A stretch of 39,694 bases of DNA, taken from contig CAYWTX010000255.1 of assembly GCA_964461295.1 (NCBI GenBank), positions 1 through 39,694 on the forward strand, in the 5' to 3' direction. Below, in pieces: positions 24,574 to 32,997 of this stretch (the stretch's first letter is position 1; the number at the start of each line of letters is the position of its first letter). The notes under the pieces are model-generated. The model was not told the origin of the DNA. It saw nothing but the letters and a program-made list of their open reading frames with translations, and made no database searches. The position numbers and the translations under genes are program-made. The DNA is from CAYWTX01 sp964461295 (GTDB lineage: Bacteria > Planctomycetota > Phycisphaerae > SM23-33).

Positions 24574-25731
24574 TTGATAAAGATCGCGTGTCCCAAGTGC
24601 GGCAAGAAGTTCGGCTGTACCGCATTCCCTGTCCCGCTGGAGGTCCGTTGCCCGGGTTGCAGTCAACTCTTGCGCCTGAAGCCCAGGCCCAAGGCCGGCA
24701 GCGGGCGCAAGCGGCGGGTCCGCCAGTTCATCGCGTCGCACCGCATGATGTTCATCCTGACGACCGGCGTCGTCCTCATCGTGTTGGCGTACGGCGCCAA
24801 GAAGGCCTTCCCGACGGTCTTCGGGGCCCTGAGCAGGGCGGTCCTGCCAGCGCCTCGTGCCGCCGCGCGCCCCTCGCCAGGCGCGACAAGCAGACCCGCG
24901 CCGATGGGGATCGCCAAGGAGAACGTGCCCCCCAGTCCGCTGCCCAATCCGCTGCCGCCGACCAGCCGCCCCGGCGAGGGACTCATGCCCGACGGCGAGG
25001 TGGACCGCCTGGAGATGCACATCCTGAAGGCGCATCTACGGCACCGTCTCGGGGCCGTCAAGCTGCCCGATCCCGGCATCGCGGCGTCGCTGCGGCGATG
25101 CCTGGCGGCCGGCAAGACGGCCAAGGCATCGCTGCCGCCGGAGAAGGTGTTTGAGGTCGTATCGCCGTCGGTGGTGCGGATCAGCGTGATGAAGTTGGGC
25201 TACTACGCCGGCGGGATGGGTTCGGGGTTCGTCATCAGCGATGACGGGCTGGTGCTCACCAACTACCACGTGGTGAGCGGCGCCTGGTCGGCCACGGCAC
25301 GCCTGCCGGACGAGCGGCTGCTGAACGTCACCGGCCTGGTCGCGATCGATCCGGCGGCGGACCTGGCGCTTATCCAGACGGACGGGAGGAACACGCCGGC
25401 GGTGGCGATCTCGGACGGGCAGATGCCTCCGGTGGGCGCGAAGGTCTATGCGATCGGCAGCCCGCAGGGGCTGTTCAATACGTTCAGCGAGGGGATGGTC
25501 AGCGGGCACCGGCAGTTGCCCACTGGGCCGGCCATCATCCTGCAAACCACCGCGCCGGTGAGCAAGGGCAGCAGCGGCGGCCCGCTGGTTGGCGCCGACG
25601 GGCACGTCGTGGGAGCATGCTACCAGGTCTTCCGCGACGGGCAGAACCTCAACTTCGCGATCCCCGCGGAGGTCGTCCGCGACTTCCTCGTGCGAGCGGC
25701 ACAAGCCTGCAAGGGCGACGCGGGAGAATGA
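24574..25731 (+). CDS. Membrane-anchored trypsin-like serine protease with zinc ribbon
   Basis: Protease of the S1C (HtrA/DegP-like) type (385 aa). An N-terminal zinc ribbon (CPKCGKKF ... CPGC, residues 5-30) is followed by a basic stretch, one membrane segment (about 57-74, MMFILTTGVVLIVLAYG), a Pro/Ala-rich linker, and the protease domain (about 165-375). The catalytic triad reads H232 in LTNYHVV, D263 in AADLALIQ and S334 in KGSSGGPL. No PDZ domain is present, unlike DegP/DegQ. The zinc ribbon should be cytoplasmic and the protease periplasmic. I chose TTG 24574 because family members start right at IKIACPKCG and GGAGAGG lies nine bases upstream; GTG 24556 is the alternative. Confidence 0.85.
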   Translation: MIKIACPKCGKKFGCTAFPVPLEVRCPGCSQLLRLKPRPKAGSGRKRRVRQFIASHRMMFILTTGVVLIVLAYGAKKAFPTVFGALSRAVLPAPRAAARPSPGATSRPAPMGIAKENVPPSPLPNPLPPTSRPGEGLMPDGEVDRLEMHILKAHLRHRLGAVKLPDPGIAASLRRCLAAGKTAKASLPPEKVFEVVSPSVVRISVMKLGYYAGGMGSGFVISDDGLVLTNYHVVSGAWSATARLPDERLLNVTGLVAIDPAADLALIQTDGRNTPAVAISDGQMPPVGAKVYAIGSPQGLFNTFSEGMVSGHRQLPTGPAIILQTTAPVSKGSSGGPLVGADGHVVGACYQVFRDGQNLNFAIPAEVVRDFLVRAAQACKGDAGE

Positions 25732-25766
25732 ACGCTCGCCGCGGGGCCCTCACGGGGGCCTCTCCG

Positions 25767-26108
25767 TCACGTGGCATCTTGTTGCTGCTGGCCGGTGCGG
25801 ATGCGGACCACGCGCGGCAGATCGGCGACCATGATGATGCCGTCGCCCGGGTTGCCCGTGTGCGCGTTGCGGCGAATCGCTTCGACCCGTTCGTCGCAGA
25901 CGGCGTCGTCGCAGAAGACCTCCAGCTTCACCTGCTTGGCGAGGAACACGTCGCGCGGCGCCGGCTGGTAATGCCCGCCGGCACCACGGCCCCGCCCTTG
26001 GCCCTGGCAGTCGCTTACGGTCACGCCGGAGAAGTGCGGCAGCGAGTGCAGCGCCTCCAGCACCTTGCCCAACCTGTGCGGCTGAATGATTGCCTTGACC
26101 TCTTCCAT
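25767..26108 (-). CDS. PII-like protein of the metal-efflux operon
   Basis: PII-family trimeric signal protein (113 aa). MEEVKAIIQPHRLGKVLEAL is the typical opening, GRGRGAGGHYQPAPRDVFLAKQVK is a T-loop-like region with a Tyr, and GNPGDGIIMVADLPRVVRIRTG contains the nucleotide-binding B and C loops. The acidic/Cys stretch VFCDDAVCDERVE differs from GlnB/GlnK. It is the last gene of the RND efflux operon, 15 bp after the pump gene, and no glnA, amtB or other nitrogen gene is near. It therefore fits the PII subgroup reported beside heavy-metal efflux pumps rather than a nitrogen regulator. The ATG at 26108 has GGAG upstream; the ATG four codons earlier does not. Confidence 0.85.
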   Translation of the reverse strand: MEEVKAIIQPHRLGKVLEALHSLPHFSGVTVSDCQGQGRGRGAGGHYQPAPRDVFLAKQVKLEVFCDDAVCDERVEAIRRNAHTGNPGDGIIMVADLPRVVRIRTGQQQQDAT

Positions 26109-26123
26109 CCTCGTCTCCATTGT

Positions 26124-29100
26124 TCAGGCGGTCTGTTCTTTGCGACCGTTTACCAAGGCATACAGGACAGGCAGGACAATCAGCGTCAGGGCCAGTGAAC
26201 TGACCATGCCGCCGAAGATCACCGCTACCAGAGGACGCTGGATTTCGCTGCCGGCACCGCTGGAAAACAGCATCGGGATCAAGCCCACCAACACGGTGAG
26301 CGAAGTCATCATCACGGGCCGAACGCGACGCCGGCACCCGGCGAACACGGCCTCCCTCATGCCCATTCCTTGCTTGCGGAGCTGGTCAATGAAGGTCACC
26401 AGAATGAGAGCACCGGCGACGTCTGCCCCGAACAGGGCGATGAAGCCCACCGCCGCCGACACGCTCAGGTTCATGTCCAGCAGGTAGACCGTGAGGATGC
26501 CCCCGACCATGGCAGAGAACAGGTTGGTCATCACCAGCAGGGCGCTCTTGACGGACTGAAGCGAGATGAACAGCAGCAGGAAGACGAGGAAGATCACGAT
26601 GGGCACCACCACCGTCAACCGGGCCATTGCCCGCTGCTGATTCTCGAACTGGCCGCCCCAGGAAATGCGATAGCCCGTAGGCAACTGACTCTCGATTTCG
26701 GCGAGCTTGTCCTTGGCCTCGGCCACGAACGAGCCGATGTCGCGCCCGCGGATGTTGCATTCGACAACCAACCGTCGGGTCGAGTCCTCGCGGCTGATCT
26801 GGGCGGGGACCTCCACTTCCTTGATGTCGGCAAGGTCGGACAGCGGCACGTTGTAACCAGCCGGCGAGGGGATCATCAGCGAGCCGATGCGGTCGGGCGT
26901 GTTACGCTTGTCTTCAGGGAAGCGGACCAGCACATCGAACCGCCGCTGCCCCTCGTACATCGCGGTGGCCACCTTGCCGCCGACGGCCGTCTCGATCAGC
27001 GAGTTGATGTCTTCGGCGTTGATCTTCAGGCGTGCCATCGCTTCCCGCTTGTGCTGCACCTCCAACTGTGTGAAGCCCGAGACCTGCTCGATCTTGACGT
27101 CTTCGGCCCCTTCGATGCCTGCCAGGATGGGGGCGATCTTCTCGCCGGTCTCTCGCAGGCGGTCCATGTCATCGCCGATGATCTTGATGGCCACATCGGA
27201 TTTTATGCCGCTCAGCAGTTCGTTGACGCGCAGCGCGATCGGCTGCGAGAACGCCGGCCGTATGCCTGGAATGGCCGCAAGCTCCAAGCCGATCCCCCGG
27301 ACCAGGTTTTCCCTGGTCATGCCCTTGGACCATTGGTTCTTGGGTTTGAGCATGATCAGCAGGTCGCTCTGCTCGGGACCCATCGGGTCTTCGGAAATCT
27401 CGGCCCGGCCGGTCTTGGAGATGACCGACGTGATTTCCGGGAACTTCGCCAGCAGCCGCGTCTCGATGACCGTGCACTGGGCAGCCGAGCCTTCCGCGCT
27501 GGCGGTCGGCAGGCGCACGACGTTGATAGCCAGGGCCCCTTCCTCCAGGGGCGGCAGGAACTCCGCGCCCAGTTTGGGGACCAGGGACAGCGCCCCGACG
27601 ACAATCGCGGCCGCGATGCCCACGGAGATCCACTTGCCCTTCATCGACAGTGCGAGCACCGGCATGTAGAGCCGCTCAATGGCCCGCACCAGCGGGTTGC
27701 CGCGCTCGCTCTCGGGCTTGCGTTTCACCAGCATCGCGCCAAGAGCAGGGATCACTGTCAACGTGATGACCAGCGAGCCGACCAGGGCATAGATCATGGT
27801 CAGCGCCAAAGGCTTGAACATCTTGCCTTCGGTCGATTCCAGCGAGAACAGCGGCACGCACACAATGATGATCAGGAGGAAGACAAAGGCCACCGGCCGG
27901 CTGACCTCTTTGGTCGCCTCGTAGGCGATCTCCACTCGGGACTGGCCGGACAGGGCCTTCTCGCGCATGTGGCGCGAGATGTTCTCGGTGATGACGATCG
28001 CGCCATCCACCACCATGCCAATCGCGATGGACAGGCCGCCCAGACTCATCAGATTAGCGGTCAGGCCCTGCCAGCCCATCAGGATGAACGAGGCTGCCGC
28101 GGCCATCGGCAGCAGCAGGGCCACAATCAGGGCCGCTCGCAAGTCCCACAAGATCAGGAACAGGATCAGCACGATCAGGACCACGCCCTCGGCGATGGCC
28201 TTGGACACGGTCTCGATGCACGCCTGGATCAGGTCCGTTCGGTCGTAGAACGGCACGAGCTTCACGCCCGGCGGCAGCGACTTCTGAATCTTCGGGACCG
28301 TCTCCTTCACGCGGTCCACCACTTCCTTGGAGTTGGCCCCCTTGAGCATGATGGCCATGCCAAGGACCGCCTCGCCCCGCCCGTCCTTGGTCACAACGCC
28401 GTTGCGGGTCTGATGGCCGATCTTCACCTCGGCCACGTCCTTGAGGTAGACCGGCGAGCCGTCCTCGGCCTTCAGGACGATGTTCTGAATGTCCGCGATG
28501 TCGCGGAGGAGGCCCTTGGAGACGACGTTCATCTGCTCCCAGTCCTGGACGAGGAAGCCGCCGCTGGCGTTGGCGTTGTTCTTCCCGATCGCCTCCAGTA
28601 CTTCGGCGGCCGTGATCTTGTACTTCAGCAGCAGGTCCGGGTTGGGCACGACGTGGAACTGCTTGACGAATCCGCCGAAGCTGTTGACCTCGTTGACACC
28701 CTCCAATCGCCGAAGCTGCGGCGTGATCAGCCAGTTCTGGAGCGTTCGCAGGCCGGTCAGGTCGTACTCGCTCTTGACCATCGCAGCGCCGTCCTGCGGG
28801 CACCTGCCTTCCGTGCGAGAGAACTCAGACGTGTGCTGAGGGCAGTAGAAGCCGCTCTCCAGCGAGTACTGGTAGATTTCACCCAGGCCGGTCGAGATCG
28901 GCCCCATCTCCGGCTCGATGCCGGCGGGCAGCTTGTCCTTGGCCCCGGCCAGGCGCTCGAAGACTACCTGCCGGGTGAAGTAGGTGTCGGCGTCATCATC
29001 GAAGACGATGATAACCTGCGACAGGCCCGCCTTCGATGAACTGCGAACCTGCTTGACCTTCGGCAGACCGCCCATCTCGATCTCGATGGGGGCGGTGATG

Positions 29101-29291
29101 AGCCGCTCGACCTCGCTGGGGGCCAGCCCCGGCGCTTCGGCCAGGATCATCACCTGGACGTTGGTCACGTCGGGGAAGGCGTCAATGGGCAACTTCTGCC
29201 AAGCGAACATGCCCGCGCCCAGCAGCAGCACGCCCCCCAGGATCATGAGCAGTTTCTGTTTCAGAGCGAAACGCAGTATGTAGTCAAGCAT
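26124..29291 (-). CDS. Heavy-metal RND efflux pump (CusA/CzcA family)
   Basis: Inner-membrane proton-driven pump of the HME-RND family (1055 aa) that moves metal ions through a three-part channel. Typical blocks are KLPIDAFPDVTNVQVMI, EVERLITAPIEIEMGG, the TM4 motif LSIAIGMVVDGAIVITEN, and the second-half TM10-12 region. The TM4 motif lacks the first Asp of CzcA (DFG...VDG), as in Cu/Ag-type pumps, so a monovalent cargo such as copper or silver is likely but unproven. About residues 146-173 form an insert (GFYCPQHTSEFSRTEGRCPQ, then DGAAMVKSE) not found in E. coli CusA; it resembles the heavy-metal-binding domain CPxHPx...GxCPxCGMxL. AGGAG lies six bases before the ATG. Confidence 0.95.
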   Translation of the reverse strand: MLDYILRFALKQKLLMILGGVLLLGAGMFAWQKLPIDAFPDVTNVQVMILAEAPGLAPSEVERLITAPIEIEMGGLPKVKQVRSSSKAGLSQVIIVFDDDADTYFTRQVVFERLAGAKDKLPAGIEPEMGPISTGLGEIYQYSLESGFYCPQHTSEFSRTEGRCPQDGAAMVKSEYDLTGLRTLQNWLITPQLRRLEGVNEVNSFGGFVKQFHVVPNPDLLLKYKITAAEVLEAIGKNNANASGGFLVQDWEQMNVVSKGLLRDIADIQNIVLKAEDGSPVYLKDVAEVKIGHQTRNGVVTKDGRGEAVLGMAIMLKGANSKEVVDRVKETVPKIQKSLPPGVKLVPFYDRTDLIQACIETVSKAIAEGVVLIVLILFLILWDLRAALIVALLLPMAAAASFILMGWQGLTANLMSLGGLSIAIGMVVDGAIVITENISRHMREKALSGQSRVEIAYEATKEVSRPVAFVFLLIIIVCVPLFSLESTEGKMFKPLALTMIYALVGSLVITLTVIPALGAMLVKRKPESERGNPLVRAIERLYMPVLALSMKGKWISVGIAAAIVVGALSLVPKLGAEFLPPLEEGALAINVVRLPTASAEGSAAQCTVIETRLLAKFPEITSVISKTGRAEISEDPMGPEQSDLLIMLKPKNQWSKGMTRENLVRGIGLELAAIPGIRPAFSQPIALRVNELLSGIKSDVAIKIIGDDMDRLRETGEKIAPILAGIEGAEDVKIEQVSGFTQLEVQHKREAMARLKINAEDINSLIETAVGGKVATAMYEGQRRFDVLVRFPEDKRNTPDRIGSLMIPSPAGYNVPLSDLADIKEVEVPAQISREDSTRRLVVECNIRGRDIGSFVAEAKDKLAEIESQLPTGYRISWGGQFENQQRAMARLTVVVPIVIFLVFLLLFISLQSVKSALLVMTNLFSAMVGGILTVYLLDMNLSVSAAVGFIALFGADVAGALILVTFIDQLRKQGMGMREAVFAGCRRRVRPVMMTSLTVLVGLIPMLFSSGAGSEIQRPLVAVIFGGMVSSLALTLIVLPVLYALVNGRKEQTA

Positions 29292-29340
29292 TCACGTCTC
29301 CTGTCACTGTGGCCAGATTCGCGCATCCGCACAGATGGAT

Positions 29341-30978
29341 TCAGTCCGCGCAGCCGGCACCCATCTTGGCCCGCAGGATGTCGCTCTTGAACAGGAACCC
29401 GCCGCCGGCGACGACCGTGTCGCCGGCCGATAGCCCGCTGAGGATCTCCACGAGGTCGCCTTGAGACTTGCCGACGTTCACGTCCCGGCGCAGCCACAGA
29501 TCGCCCTTCCAGTGAACGAAGGCGAATGTCCGGCCCTCGTCGCTCAGCACGGCTTGCCGCGGCACGAGCGTGACCTTCCTGCCTTCCGTCAGCGGGATGT
29601 CCACGGCCGCGAACATGCCCGGCCGGAGCTTGCCCTGCTCGTTCTTGACCTGCACCCGCAGCTTGACGGTACGGGTGGTCTCATCCACAGCGCTGCCCAG
29701 CAGGTCCACCACGCCAAGGAAGCCATCGGCGAACGCCGTGACCTTGACGTTGGCCTGGGGCTTGTCTCCCCTGGCCAGGCGCTCGTGCAGTGGAGCCAGG
29801 TCGCGCTCGTACAGGTCGCACCAGACCCAGACGTTGGACATGTCGGCAATCGTGTACAGGCTTTGGGAGGATTCGACGAACTTGCCCTCGGTGATGTTCA
29901 GCACGGTGATGATGCCCGCTCTCGGCGCCTTGACCTCCAACTGGGCGAAGCTGCCGTTGTCCCTCATCTGCCCGACGGCCTTGATTGCCTCGTCGTCCAT
30001 GCCGAACAGATGCAGCCGCTGCTCGGCGGCACTCAACTTCGCATCCGCTAGTCTTGCGGCGCTCTCCGCCTTTAGCCGGTCGAGCTTCACGTTGAGCTGG
30101 ATTTCCTCCAGGAAGCCTGCATAGTCAGCCTGTGCTGTCTGCATTTCACGCTCGGCCGTCTCCAGTTCGGCCTTGCTGGATGCCTGCTTGGCCGCGAGGG
30201 ATTTCTCCCTGTCCAGGACGATCCTGGCCTGGCGTAGCCGGGCAACGGCGCCCACCAGCCTGGACTTCCATTCGCCCAGTGTCTCGGCGGGTATGTCCGA
30301 TCCCGGATGGTCCTTTGCCGAAGTCAGGAGCTTTTCGAGCCCGCCGGCGATGGTCGACTGACGGCCCTTTTCCTGTTGGGCGACCTCCGCAACCGTATGC
30401 GCCTCCAGGTAAGCCGCCTTCGCCTCCCCGAAGCCGCCGGAATGAATGACCGCCAGCACGTCGCCCGCCTGGACTTTGTGGCCGAGGCGAGCCTTGACGC
30501 TGACAACTTTGCCTGCCGCGGCGGGCAGCACCTCCACGAGCGTCGTCTGGTCGAACTGGACTTCGCCCGTCAGGCGAAGCGTTCGGCCCGAGTCGCCTTC
30601 CCGGACTGCCTCCGTCCTGGTCAGAGCGCCGGTCACCGAGGGATCGACCTTCACCACGCCCAGTTCGTAGCGGCACTCGTCACAGTCGAGTTGCCGGATG
30701 TTGTGCTCGCACTTCTTTCTCTCGATCTCCCCAGGACTGAGATTGGCCTTGGCGCCAGGCTTCTCCCCATGTCCGTGGCCATCGCCCTCGCCGTGCTTCG
30801 TCTCCTCCTTCGCCTGGCCATGCTCGTCGTGGTCGGCTTCGGCTGTTGCGTGCGGCTGGGCCTTGCCGACGGCGGTCCTCCAGTTGACGTTAACGGTGCC
30901 CGTTGCCCACAGAATGACGCCCGCTACGACTACGAACGCCGCGACCGCCAGGCCCGCACGTGTGATCTTCCGAATCAT
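29341..30978 (-). CDS. RND efflux periplasmic adaptor (CusB/CzcB-like)
   Basis: Membrane fusion protein (545 aa) linking the pump to the outer-membrane channel. It has an N-terminal anchor (about residues 8-27), a His/Asp/Glu-rich stretch (about 42-77, rich in HGHGE) likely to bind metal, then a Cys motif CEHNIRQLDCDECRYELGVV, which is common in CzcB-like adaptors. The HlyD-type core follows: lipoyl-like GKVVSVKARLGHKVQAGDVL, a coiled-coil hairpin (about 200-330), and beta-barrel FVESSQSLYTIADMSNVWVW. The C-terminal segment ends in Cys (GAGCAD). It overlaps the channel gene by 4 bp upstream (ATGA) and lies 49 bp before the pump gene. Confidence 0.9.
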   Translation of the reverse strand: MIRKITRAGLAVAAFVVVAGVILWATGTVNVNWRTAVGKAQPHATAEADHDEHGQAKEETKHGEGDGHGHGEKPGAKANLSPGEIERKKCEHNIRQLDCDECRYELGVVKVDPSVTGALTRTEAVREGDSGRTLRLTGEVQFDQTTLVEVLPAAAGKVVSVKARLGHKVQAGDVLAVIHSGGFGEAKAAYLEAHTVAEVAQQEKGRQSTIAGGLEKLLTSAKDHPGSDIPAETLGEWKSRLVGAVARLRQARIVLDREKSLAAKQASSKAELETAEREMQTAQADYAGFLEEIQLNVKLDRLKAESAARLADAKLSAAEQRLHLFGMDDEAIKAVGQMRDNGSFAQLEVKAPRAGIITVLNITEGKFVESSQSLYTIADMSNVWVWCDLYERDLAPLHERLARGDKPQANVKVTAFADGFLGVVDLLGSAVDETTRTVKLRVQVKNEQGKLRPGMFAAVDIPLTEGRKVTLVPRQAVLSDEGRTFAFVHWKGDLWLRRDVNVGKSQGDLVEILSGLSAGDTVVAGGGFLFKSDILRAKMGAGCAD

Positions 30979-32354
30979 GGCTGTTTCTCCAGTTTCTCAT
31001 TCGTTGTTGTGCCGGCCGCCAGAGCCTGGCCGATCAAACCCTCAACATTCGCCGCGGCCGCGTGGTAGTCGGCCAAGGCGGCCAGACGTCGCGACCTGGC
31101 GTCAAAGAGGGTTCTCTGCGCGTCCAGCACGTCCAGGTACGCGAACTTCCCTTGCTGGTATCCCTCCCGCGAGGCGTCGAACGCCTTCCGCGCCTCCGGC
31201 AGGACCTCCGCTTCCAGCAGCCGCGCCGATGCGTGCGCCGCCGCCATCGCCTCGTATGCGTCGGCCAGGTCGCGGTTCACGGTCGCCTGCGCCGCCCGTT
31301 GCTCCTGCGCGGCCTTCGCCAGACTGTAGCGAGATTCGGCGATCCCGCCCTGGTTGCGGTCGAGGACCGGCAGAGAAATGGACACGCCGCCCGCCCATCC
31401 GTTGCGGCCGCCTTCTCGCTTCCATCCGCCGCCGACGGTCAGGTCGGGAATCGCCTTGGCCTGCTCGAGTCGAGCGACGGCCTGGCGCCTCTGCATCTCC
31501 GTAGCCCAACGGGCCACCGAGGGATTCTGCTCCAGCAGCGTGACCAGTTCGTTGGCGTCAGGAATACTCGCCGGCATCGCCAATGTGCCCTCGGCGCGGG
31601 CGAATCGCGGCTGCGTCGCGCCCCACGTCGCCGCCAGGCGGCGCCTTGCGGCCTGCACGGCCTGGGCGGCCTGCTCACGTTGGATGTGCACCGTGCCCAA
31701 CTCGATCTTCGCCTTCATCGACTCCAGCGGGGCGGCCTTGCCCGACGATACGCGCTGGGTCGCCATCTGCACGATCCTCTCCGACAGGTCTGACAACTCC
31801 TCGGCCAGCACCAGTTTCTCCTGGGCGGCCAGCAGGGCCGCGAACGCCTTGGCCGTGTCGGTGAGCACCGCCAGGCGCTTGGCCTCGTAGTCCCATCCGG
31901 CCAGGTCGCGGTCCAACGCCGCCACACGCTGCTGGCGAGCCAGCTTGTCGGTCAGGAAGATGGCCTGGCCGAGTTGCAGGACGCTCTCGGCCGCGCTGAG
32001 GGCGCCGAACGTCTCGATGTCGAAACCGATCTCGGGGTTGGGGGGCAGGCTTGCCTGGAGGCGGCGGGCCTCGGCGATTCGCACGTCGTAGGACGTTCCG
32101 GCCAGGTCTGGGTTGTGCAGCATCGACAGGGCCAGGGCCGCTCGAAGCGTGAGCGGGCCCCGCGGTTCGGCGACGGCGGGCGCGTTCGCGTCGCCGTGAA
32201 GCGGCGCGCGCCAGGCCGGCAGGTCCGCTCCCAGCGAGCGGGGCCGCTGCCAGCCGCCATCGGTGAGGCCGGCGGCGCAGCCGGTTAAGAAGGCGAGCGA
32301 ACAGCAGGCAACGGGCAGCAGCGGCCAAGTGCGGCGAGTCTTTGGGACAATCAT
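30975..32354 (-). CDS. Outer-membrane efflux lipoprotein (TolC/CusC family)
   Basis: Outer-membrane channel protein of the OEP family (459 aa). A signal peptide ends in the lipobox FLTGC with the lipidated Cys at residue 26. Two OEP repeats of long helices are visible, with typical phrases LRAALALSMLHNPDLAG, AKIELGTVHIQREQAAQAV, GVSISLPVLDRNQGGIAESR and EGYQQGKFAYLDVLDAQRTL. AGGAGG lies seven bases upstream of the ATG. Its stop overlaps the adaptor start by 4 bp, so the channel and adaptor are translationally coupled. It completes the three-part efflux system together with the pump at 26124. Confidence 0.9.
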   Translation of the reverse strand: MIVPKTRRTWPLLPVACCSLAFLTGCAAGLTDGGWQRPRSLGADLPAWRAPLHGDANAPAVAEPRGPLTLRAALALSMLHNPDLAGTSYDVRIAEARRLQASLPPNPEIGFDIETFGALSAAESVLQLGQAIFLTDKLARQQRVAALDRDLAGWDYEAKRLAVLTDTAKAFAALLAAQEKLVLAEELSDLSERIVQMATQRVSSGKAAPLESMKAKIELGTVHIQREQAAQAVQAARRRLAATWGATQPRFARAEGTLAMPASIPDANELVTLLEQNPSVARWATEMQRRQAVARLEQAKAIPDLTVGGGWKREGGRNGWAGGVSISLPVLDRNQGGIAESRYSLAKAAQEQRAAQATVNRDLADAYEAMAAAHASARLLEAEVLPEARKAFDASREGYQQGKFAYLDVLDAQRTLFDARSRRLAALADYHAAAANVEGLIGQALAAGTTTNEKLEKQP

Positions 32355-32434
32355 GTCGGGTCCTCCTGGTGAGGGATTTCGCGCGGGAACAGACCGTCAT
32401 CGCACGGAACCGAGTTGGGGAAGAGAAGGGGCGA

Positions 32435-32821
32435 TCAGATCAGCAGGATGGTCGAACGCAGCGATTGCAGTTGCAGCGAGGACGCCGACCCCGGAGCGGC
32501 GGGCGCAGCCAAAGCCACCAGGTTCCCCGCGCCGTCCGAGAACGCGCAGGGCGAAGCGTGCGAGATCGGCAGGCCCTTCATTCGCTGCGGGTAGGCATGG
32601 TGGCCGACAATGTCCAGGCAACGCGTGCAGCCGTTGTCGGCGTGGCAGTCGGTGACGGCCGTGTCGTGGAAGGAGTACTCCCGGCCTTCGCAGCAGTCGT
32701 GCTGGGTGGTCTCAATCTGGATGCGATCGCCGGTGATGCAGAGGATGGCGCCCGGGTGGACCATGTTGGCCAGCAACGTAGCGGCAAGCAGCATCGCCGT
32801 CTGTGTCCTCTGTCGGATCAT
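32435..32821 (-). CDS. Small secreted Cys/His-rich protein heading the efflux operon
   Basis: Predicted periplasmic protein of 128 aa and the first gene of the metal-efflux operon. A short basic N terminus and hydrophobic segment (about residues 8-24) form a signal peptide. The mature part has clustered Cys and His residues (ILCITGD, HDCCEG, DCHADNGCTRCLD, VGHHAYP, SPCAF), which would suit binding of a soft metal. No family that I can name. The C-terminal third is Ala/Ser/Leu-rich and low in Cys. The ATG at 32821 has no ribosome site (CCTCC precedes it) and lies about 9 bp from the promoter -10 box, so the transcript may be leaderless. An in-frame ATG at 32794 would remove the basic part of the signal peptide. 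Confidence 0.7.
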   Translation of the reverse strand: MIRQRTQTAMLLAATLLANMVHPGAILCITGDRIQIETTQHDCCEGREYSFHDTAVTDCHADNGCTRCLDIVGHHAYPQRMKGLPISHASPCAFSDGAGNLVALAAPAAPGSASSLQLQSLRSTILLI

Positions 32822-32829
32822 TGGAGGTC

Positions 32830-32858
32830 ATTGTAGTGCGAGGGATCCGGCAATTCAA
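32830..32858 (-). promoter_or_regulatory. Promoter of the metal-efflux operon
   Basis: On the minus strand TTGAAT (32853-32858) and TACAAT (32830-32835) are exactly 17 bp apart, matching consensus in 4 and 5 of 6 positions. The -10 box ends nine bases before the ATG at 32821, predicting a leaderless or almost leaderless mRNA. I found no clear MerR- or CopY-type operator. Confidence 0.55.
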
Positions 32859-32923
32859 GCGCCGCCGCGAGGGCGGATCGCTTCGGTTTCCGCGTTTTCT
32901 GTTTTTTGGCGCGTCGATTTGGG

Positions 32924-32952
32924 TTGAAGCGGGGCCGCGCGCAGTGTAGATA
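32924..32952 (+). promoter_or_regulatory. Candidate promoter of the arginine decarboxylase gene
   Basis: TTGAAG (32924-32929) and TAGATA (32947-32952) are 17 bp apart and match sigma70 boxes in 4 and 3 of 6 positions. This would give a leader of about 40 nt. Confidence 0.35.
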
Positions 32953-32997
32953 TTGTCCTGGCGCGTCGTCATGCCGGCGACCTCGAGGGAACACGGA

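Noticed and set aside
26370..29039. Open frame of 889 codons on the plus strand
   Set aside because: It is antisense to the CusA-type pump and has the His/Asp/Arg-rich composition of a shadow frame, with no recognisable domain.
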